From Globobulimina sp. (Eukaryota > Foraminifera > Rotaliida), in the NCBI GenBank assembly GCA_003354225.1, contig PIVH01000016.1, positions 1 through 11,027 of the forward strand: 11,027 nucleotides of DNA, read 5' to 3'. Below, piece after piece: positions 7,208-11,027 of this stretch. Below the pieces are notes generated by a model. That model was not told where the DNA came from. It saw nothing but the letters and a program-made list of their open reading frames with translations, and did not search any database. Made by a program: the position numbers and the translations under genes. Within the stretch, counting starts at the first letter, position 1; each line of letters opens with the position of its first letter.

Positions 7208-8195
7208 TCCTGAAACAAACGCTAACATTGGCTTTGGTAGACAGCAAGAATCAACCTTTGATGATGCCTCCTCTCCATCCAATAACAGTCAAAATAGCGT
7301 TGAATCCTTTTTAATGACAAATAAAAATGCATTACCTAGCAACGAAGATAAACGACCATCCACCGATTTGACAATGTTTGATAAAAACATTTCAACGGAG
7401 TTTACTGCCGCTGGGCTTTATGAAAATGCTGATACAAAGGACGAAGAAATGAAAGCAGGGCTTAAAAGGAAAAAGTCAGTGCTGGAAAGAACCTCGTTTT
7501 TAAAACGCGATTTTACAAATATGAAAGAGACGCAGCAATGGAATAAAGTCACGAAACATTTAAATGTCATATTTAACAGCACAGTGTCCAGCGCATTAAA
7601 AGAGTATGCGATCGAGGAAGAGTTTGACTTCCAAGCGATTTTGGATGATATCGAAGATTATCCGCAAGAGCCGGACGATTCCAATATTATGGAATATATG
7701 CAACAGGAATTTAGTTGGAATAAGAGAGAGTGTGATAAATTTTTTAGAACCTTAAAAAGAATATTGATGGATAGGAAGGCCTCGCGAAGGACCAGTTCTT
7801 TAGTGCAAATATTAGGATTTAACCTAACGGATTCGAGCCGTGATCCAAATGCTAATCAGTTGCAAAGTGGTGATATGGATAAATCAGAGAATGAGAGTAC
7901 AAGTTCTAATAAGATGTATATCAACGATTTTAATGAGAAATGGTCGGATGGAGTGGTGCAAAAATTGCAGAAATATTGTGTCGAGGAAGAGTATGATATA
8001 GAAGCCATTGCAGAGGATTTAGAAACTTTTGAAGAAGAAAACTCAATGATTGTTGACGAAATTGCAAAACAGTATGATTGGGATGATCATACTTCGAAAG
8101 TGTTTGTCGATGATTTACGCAGATTAATATCAACGGATCCACAACAGGCAAAAATACAGCTGAGTTTGGTAGAGGATGAATATGAGAGTGATTGA
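7208..8195 (+). CDS. Hypothetical acidic protein with a duplicated domain of about 70 aa; 5' end unresolved
   Basis: I do not recognise this protein. The frame is open to TGA at 8195. Its first in-frame ATG is 7314 (293 aa), but coding-like sequence (PETNANIGFGRQQESTFDD) reaches back to a strong acceptor TTTTATGTGTTCAG ending at 7207, so an upstream exon ending in phase 2 is likely. The N-terminal third is Ser/Asn/Asp-rich and probably disordered, then a basic patch (LKRKKS). Two related domains follow at nt 7560-7772 and 7929-8138. Both show a pattern L..Y..EEE(F/Y)D..AI..D(I/L)E, then a spacer, then (F/Y)xW, a (K/V)F, and L(K/R)R(I/L)(L/I). They are helical and acidic, with roughly 30 percent identity by eye. 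A protein-protein interaction role is possible; none can be assigned. Confidence 0.65.
7560..8138 (+). repeat. Internal duplication: two copies of a novel-looking acidic helical domain
   Basis: Copy 1 runs 7560-7772 (71 aa) and copy 2 7929-8138 (70 aa). They share EEE(F/Y)D, an AI pair three residues later, a D(I/L)E motif, a (S/D)W, and a closing basic L(K/R)R segment, with a two-residue gap. The linker is Ser/Asn/Asp-rich. DNA-level similarity is low, so the duplication is old. Confidence 0.7.
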
Positions 8196-8496
8196 ACTGA
8201 AGCCATGTGTGTTTTGTGAATTGTATGAAATTGAAAATTAATCAATCTAAATTTTTTGTTCAGTCTGTGTAAATTTGTGTATACCAAATCTATATTCACG
8301 ATCGATGCTGTTATAATATTTTACCAACATTCAACTGTGAGATAAGATAACGTTTCTGTGATTTATTAATATAAAAGTGTGAGGTAAAAACTGTTTACAC
8401 CAAAACAACACCATCCCTTCGTATTTAATTGTATTTGTAACAACAAACTGTCAATAAAAGGCACACAATCAACATAGTGAACATAATTAACACACA
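8196..8496 (+). other. Intergenic region upstream of the RBR gene, about 300 bp
   Basis: AT-rich non-coding sequence between the TGA at 8195 and the ATG at 8497. It holds a TATA-like element at 8370-8377 and AATAAA at 8453-8458. The second is too close to the RBR start to be a likely poly(A) site for the upstream gene. No other structure seen. Confidence 0.5.
8370..8377 (+). promoter_or_regulatory. Candidate TATA box (TATAAAAG)
   Basis: A perfect TATAAAAG lies 120 nt upstream of the RBR gene ATG, leaving room for a 5' untranslated region of about 90 nt. The same octamer occurs elsewhere by chance (for example at 2438-2445 across a stop codon), so support is positional only. Confidence 0.3.
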
Positions 8497-10192
8497 ATGA
8501 GTGCACGAACAAAGAAGCAGAAGAAGAAGAGTCGTAAAAGACGTCGAGAAGAGGCAATGGATGTCGATGTCGATGTGAGTGTAATAGATCAATTAAAAGG
8601 ATTAGGATTTACCCAACAACAAATCAATGATGTTTTCAAAGACATCGATGATGCGGACCGTGCTGCTCAATTTGATACGGCATTGGAATTATTATTAGCA
8701 AACAACGAACAAAACAACAATAACAACAACAACAATAATCTGAACCCACCACCATCGCCCCCAAACAAACGACGCCGAATCGACGATATCATTGATCTGG
8801 ATCCGGATGATATGGATGCAAATAATACCTCTGAGGAAGAGAAAAAATCGCAAAATGACTCGAGCTCAAAAAAAACGAATCTCGAAATGAAAGAGGAAGC
8901 ATTTAATAAACAGAAACAAGAAATGGAAAAACACGAAAATGAATTCAAAGCTTGGGAAGCACAACAAATTACATTATCTAAATCGTTAAACGAACTCCGT
9001 GATAATATAAACAATTTATACTCCAAAAGACCTGTCATCACAGAAAAGGAAGACGACGTCGCAAAATTGAAAGGCATCATCGACTATGCTTATAATGCTA
9101 TGAAACAACACTTAGATTTTTGTAACAAACGAGTGGACGATGAATTTGTGAGGAAAGAAAGCAAAAAACAAAAATTAGATAACGAACGCTTTTCGTTTGA
9201 ACAGAGTTTAAATGAATTTGAATCGCACAAATACGCCTTACAATTAATGCAAAATCAAGTTAAATCGGGTACCAATGTGATGAGTTTGGTGGAGCGCAAT
9301 TTATTCATTGTCGCCTCCGCCATCAATGGCAATCAAGAAAACGTCGATAATGACCATTTTAAACAGTTAAACCGAAAAATCAAAGCAGTGCAAAACAATT
9401 CCAATTCAAAGGAAGAAAAAAACGACGAAAAGATAGAGTTTGAGTGCGGCATTTGTTTCATGGGTCAGCTTCTCTCCATTTTAGTGTTTATTCAATGTGC
9501 AATGTATAAAATATATACAGGTTACAGTGAGTTATCGGACATATTGATATTTGACGAATGTTACCATTATTATTGCATGGAGTGTCTCGGCGGATGGTTG
9601 ACGGCAAAATTGCAGGATAGAAATGTGAAAAATATCACCTGTCCTTTCGAGAAATGTTCGCATAAATTGCGACATCAAGAAATCAGTTATATTTTAAGCA
9701 AGGAAGAGTTCAAGAAGTTTGATGAATATTTGCTGGATAAAACCTTGCAATCGGCCAAAGATTGCAGGTTTTGCCCGGGTGTGGATTGTGGAACAGCCAT
9801 GTTTGGCTATCAAGACTCGCCAATGTTAACCTGCCCGAAATGTAAAAAGCAGTTTTGTTTTAATTGTGGTACCGAAGAATGGCATAAAGGCGTAACTTGT
9901 TCGTGATTATATTGATATATTTGTGTATTATGCAGTGTATACAGTGCAAATTGTTTGTGTTTGTACATAGGCGAAGCGTTTAGGAAATGGAAGGAAGAGA
10001 ATGGAAAAGTGGATGTGAAATTTGATGAGTGGGTCAAGGGCCAAAATGCGAAGCAATGCTCGCAGTGTAACTCTATGATTGAGAAGAATGGGGGTTGTGA
10101 TCACATGACTTGCCAGAATTGTAAGTATGAATTCCATTGGGTCACAGGCGAGAAATGGAAGGGATATCAACATCCATATAATGTGCCGCAGA

Positions 10193-10229
<37 letters not shown>

Positions 10230-10284
10230 GGGTCGCGGACGCGGACGGATAAGGGCGAGAGCAAGAGGTAGGAGAAGACGTTAA
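8497..10284 (+). CDS. RBR-type E3 ubiquitin ligase (UBA, coiled coil, RING1-IBR-RING2, RG tail); join(8497..9463, 9521..9898, 9971..10284)
   Basis: The spliced product is 552 aa. A very basic N-terminus (KKQKKKSRKRRR) suggests nuclear targeting. A UBA domain covers about 28-70 (VIDQLKGLGF..ALELLLAN). An Asn run, KRRR patch and a charged, probably coiled-coil region (about 125-300) follow. RING1 has ligands C317, C320, C336, H338, C341, C344, C363, C368. IBR has C407, C412, C427, C430, C435, C438, H444, C449. RING2/Rcat has C478, C481, catalytic C491 in NGGCDHM with H493 and E502, then C496 and C499. RBR ligases pass ubiquitin through this Rcat cysteine to substrate. The usual FCWxC of RING2 reads FHWVT, so one zinc ligand is altered and one seems lost. 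The tail is R(GR)9 followed by Arg-rich sequence, typical of RNA-binding, arginine-methylated proteins. UBA would bind ubiquitin chains. Substrates are unknown. Confidence 0.92.
9464..9520 (+). other. Intron 1 of the RBR gene (57 nt, phase 1, in-frame and stop-free)
   Basis: It opens GTCAGC and ends TATACAG. Removing it joins CGICFMG to YSELSDILIFDECYHYYC, giving normal RING1 spacing. Its length is a multiple of three and it has no in-frame stop, so it can be mistaken for coding sequence; the 19 residues it would add are hydrophobic and fall between zinc ligands two and three. Confidence 0.85.
9899..9970 (+). other. Intron 2 of the RBR gene (72 nt, phase 1)
   Basis: The donor GTTCGT splits a cysteine codon (T|GC) and the acceptor is GTACATAG. 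Splicing gives HKGVTCEAFRKW, matching the end of IBR domains, and rebuilds the last IBR zinc ligand C449. The competing donor GTGATT at 9903 is in the wrong phase. Read-through stops at 9904-9906. Confidence 0.88.
10195..10248 (+). repeat. GGACGA hexanucleotide repeat, nine units, encoding (GR)n
   Basis: Five perfect GGACGA units (10195-10224) are followed by GGACGG, GGTCGC, GGACGC and GGACGG. The array lies in the last exon of the RBR gene and encodes its Gly-Arg tail. Perfect units at the 5' side and degenerate ones at the 3' side suggest recent slippage expansion. Confidence 0.9.
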
Positions 10285-10414
10285 ATCTATTATATATTAT
10301 ATACTGTATTGTATATTATGTCTATTTTAATTGTCTCTTTTCTCTCTGCTTCATTCGGTTGGTTATATTTAAATTGATTTTTTTTTTGACGCAAAAGATG
10401 CAATTTTACAAAAT

Positions 10415-10687
10415 ATGCGACCGCTACCTAATAACAACAATAATAATAATAATAATGTTAATTTAAATCTACAACAATTCGAATTGCAACAACTTCATCA
10501 GCAACAAATGCAAAATAATCAACAACAAATTCATCGTCAACAATTGCAACAAGCATTACAACAACAACAAAATTGGGTTTTTAATCCAGAAATTCCTTTT
10601 ACTTTCAATCAACGTTTTCCACCTCGGCCTCAGCCACAACCACCACACAATCCGCAACCATTTAATATGTTTTTTAATTTTAGATAA
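10415..10687 (+). CDS. Small Q/N-rich, prion-like hypothetical protein (90 aa)
   Basis: The frame opens at ATG 10415 and ends TAA. It begins with MRPLP and an N9 run, continues as a Gln-rich segment (QQ pairs with L, H, M and R), and finishes with a Pro/Phe/Gln/Asn-rich tail (FPPRPQPQPPHNPQPFN, then MFFNFR). There is no ordered domain. It starts 130 bp after the RBR stop on the same strand. It may be an independent small gene, a last exon of an unrecognised alternative transcript of the RBR gene, or an untranslated low-complexity stretch; the lack of stops in a CAA/AAT-rich repeat is weak evidence by itself. The non-repetitive C-terminal 40 residues favour real coding sequence. Confidence 0.5.
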   Translation: MRPLPNNNNNNNNNVNLNLQQFELQQLHQQQMQNNQQQIHRQQLQQALQQQQNWVFNPEIPFTFNQRFPPRPQPQPPHNPQPFNMFFNFR

Positions 10688-11027
10688 ATTTTGTTTTTTT
10701 TATGCCTTTTATCATACTATTTTTAAATGTTTTAACACTTTTATAGATCTAGAATAACCTCTTCCTTTTTCATAGAGCAATTAAATCATCGATTTAAATG
10801 ACAAACGAATTTATTTCGATACTTTATTGCAAAAAACCTTAATTTACTTTATTACGGATTTCGAATTGATTTACCATTTTTTTTTGTATCAAAAGTTGCA
10901 AAAGTAAAAATATGATGAAATGTTAAAATGTATGGAAATCATGAAAAACTGTCAAAATTATAATAGATGCAAATAAGTGACTAACTTTTTTTTTTTTTTT
11001 TAATGGCACAAAAAGTTTTTCGTTCTT
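10688..11027. other. AT-rich non-coding end of the window
   Basis: No reading frame of note on either strand. Plus-strand TTTATT at 10810-10815, 10823-10828 and 10848-10853 would be three AATAAA hexamers for a convergent minus-strand gene lying beyond the window. A run of 16 T occupies about 10986-11001. Neither is strong evidence of a feature. Confidence 0.5.

Noticed and set aside
8667-9080. Minus-strand frame of 137 codons with Leu and Ser runs
   Set aside because: It is the complement of the UBA/coiled-coil exon of the RBR gene; the Leu run is the reverse of the Asn-encoding AAC repeat.
9464-9520. Hydrophobic 19-residue segment in the RBR protein as a membrane anchor
   Set aside because: It interrupts RING1 between zinc ligands, is flanked by GT and AG, and its removal gives normal RING spacing; it is an intron.
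10986-11001. Run of 16 T as the tail of a reverse-complement retroposon
   Set aside because: No target-site duplication or recognisable element body lies next to it, and T runs are common in this AT-rich DNA.
1-11027. Ciliate-type genetic code with reassigned stops
   Set aside because: Genes end plausibly with TAA, TAG and TGA just after conserved domain ends or natural tails, and no conserved domain contains an internal stop codon apart from those explained by introns.

Overview
This is nuclear DNA from a eukaryote, most likely a free-living protist. It is AT-rich. It carries compact GT-AG introns: three supported by domain continuity on both sides are 53-73 nt, and a fourth of 72 nt is equally clear. 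TAA, TAG and TGA are all used as stops, so the code looks standard. Several proteins carry Asn/Gln homopolymers, and the families present (ERI1-type exonuclease, WWE-PARP, RBR ubiquitin ligase) are eukaryotic. There is no bacterial operon structure, and I see no rRNA, tRNA, CRISPR array or transposase. The lineage cannot be fixed from sequence alone; an amoeboid or rhizarian-type protist fits, but this is a guess.

Layout. Positions 1-140 hold a short tandem repeat beyond a gene end. Positions 141-1842 (minus) encode a two-exon fusion of an ERI1-family 3'-5' exoribonuclease and a NADAR (ADP-ribose glycosidase) domain. Only 75 bp away, a divergent gene (1918-2442, plus) encodes an unrecognised 174-aa protein with a hydrophobic N-terminus. 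Positions 2739-4654 (plus) encode a multi-exon PARP-family ADP-ribosyltransferase with five tandem WWE domains and an H-Y-I catalytic triad. Positions about 4786-5525 hold a tentative multi-exon gene of unknown function, and 5727-6647 an unknown, largely disordered protein; the two may be one gene. A T-rich spacer of about 550 bp follows. Positions about 7208-8195 encode an unrecognised acidic protein with an internally duplicated domain of about 70 aa. Positions 8497-10284 encode a three-exon RBR (RING1-IBR-RING2) E3 ubiquitin ligase with an N-terminal UBA domain and an Arg-Gly tail. Positions 10415-10687 encode a small Q/N-rich, prion-like protein. The last 340 bp are non-coding and AT-rich.

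How they may work together. The most striking feature is a predicted mono-ADP-ribosyltransferase with five ADP-ribose-reading modules lying within about 900 bp of a predicted ADP-ribose-removing domain fused to an RNA 3'-end exonuclease. This suggests, as inference only, a local writer/reader/eraser set for reversible ADP-ribosylation, possibly of RNA or DNA ends. The UBA-RBR ligase downstream could be an unrelated neighbour. Several reading frames break inside conserved domains, and in each case a short phase-compatible GT-AG intron restores the domain, so these are introns rather than pseudogene lesions. Two joins in the PARP gene, and the 5' ends of the 4786 and 7208 genes, remain uncertain.
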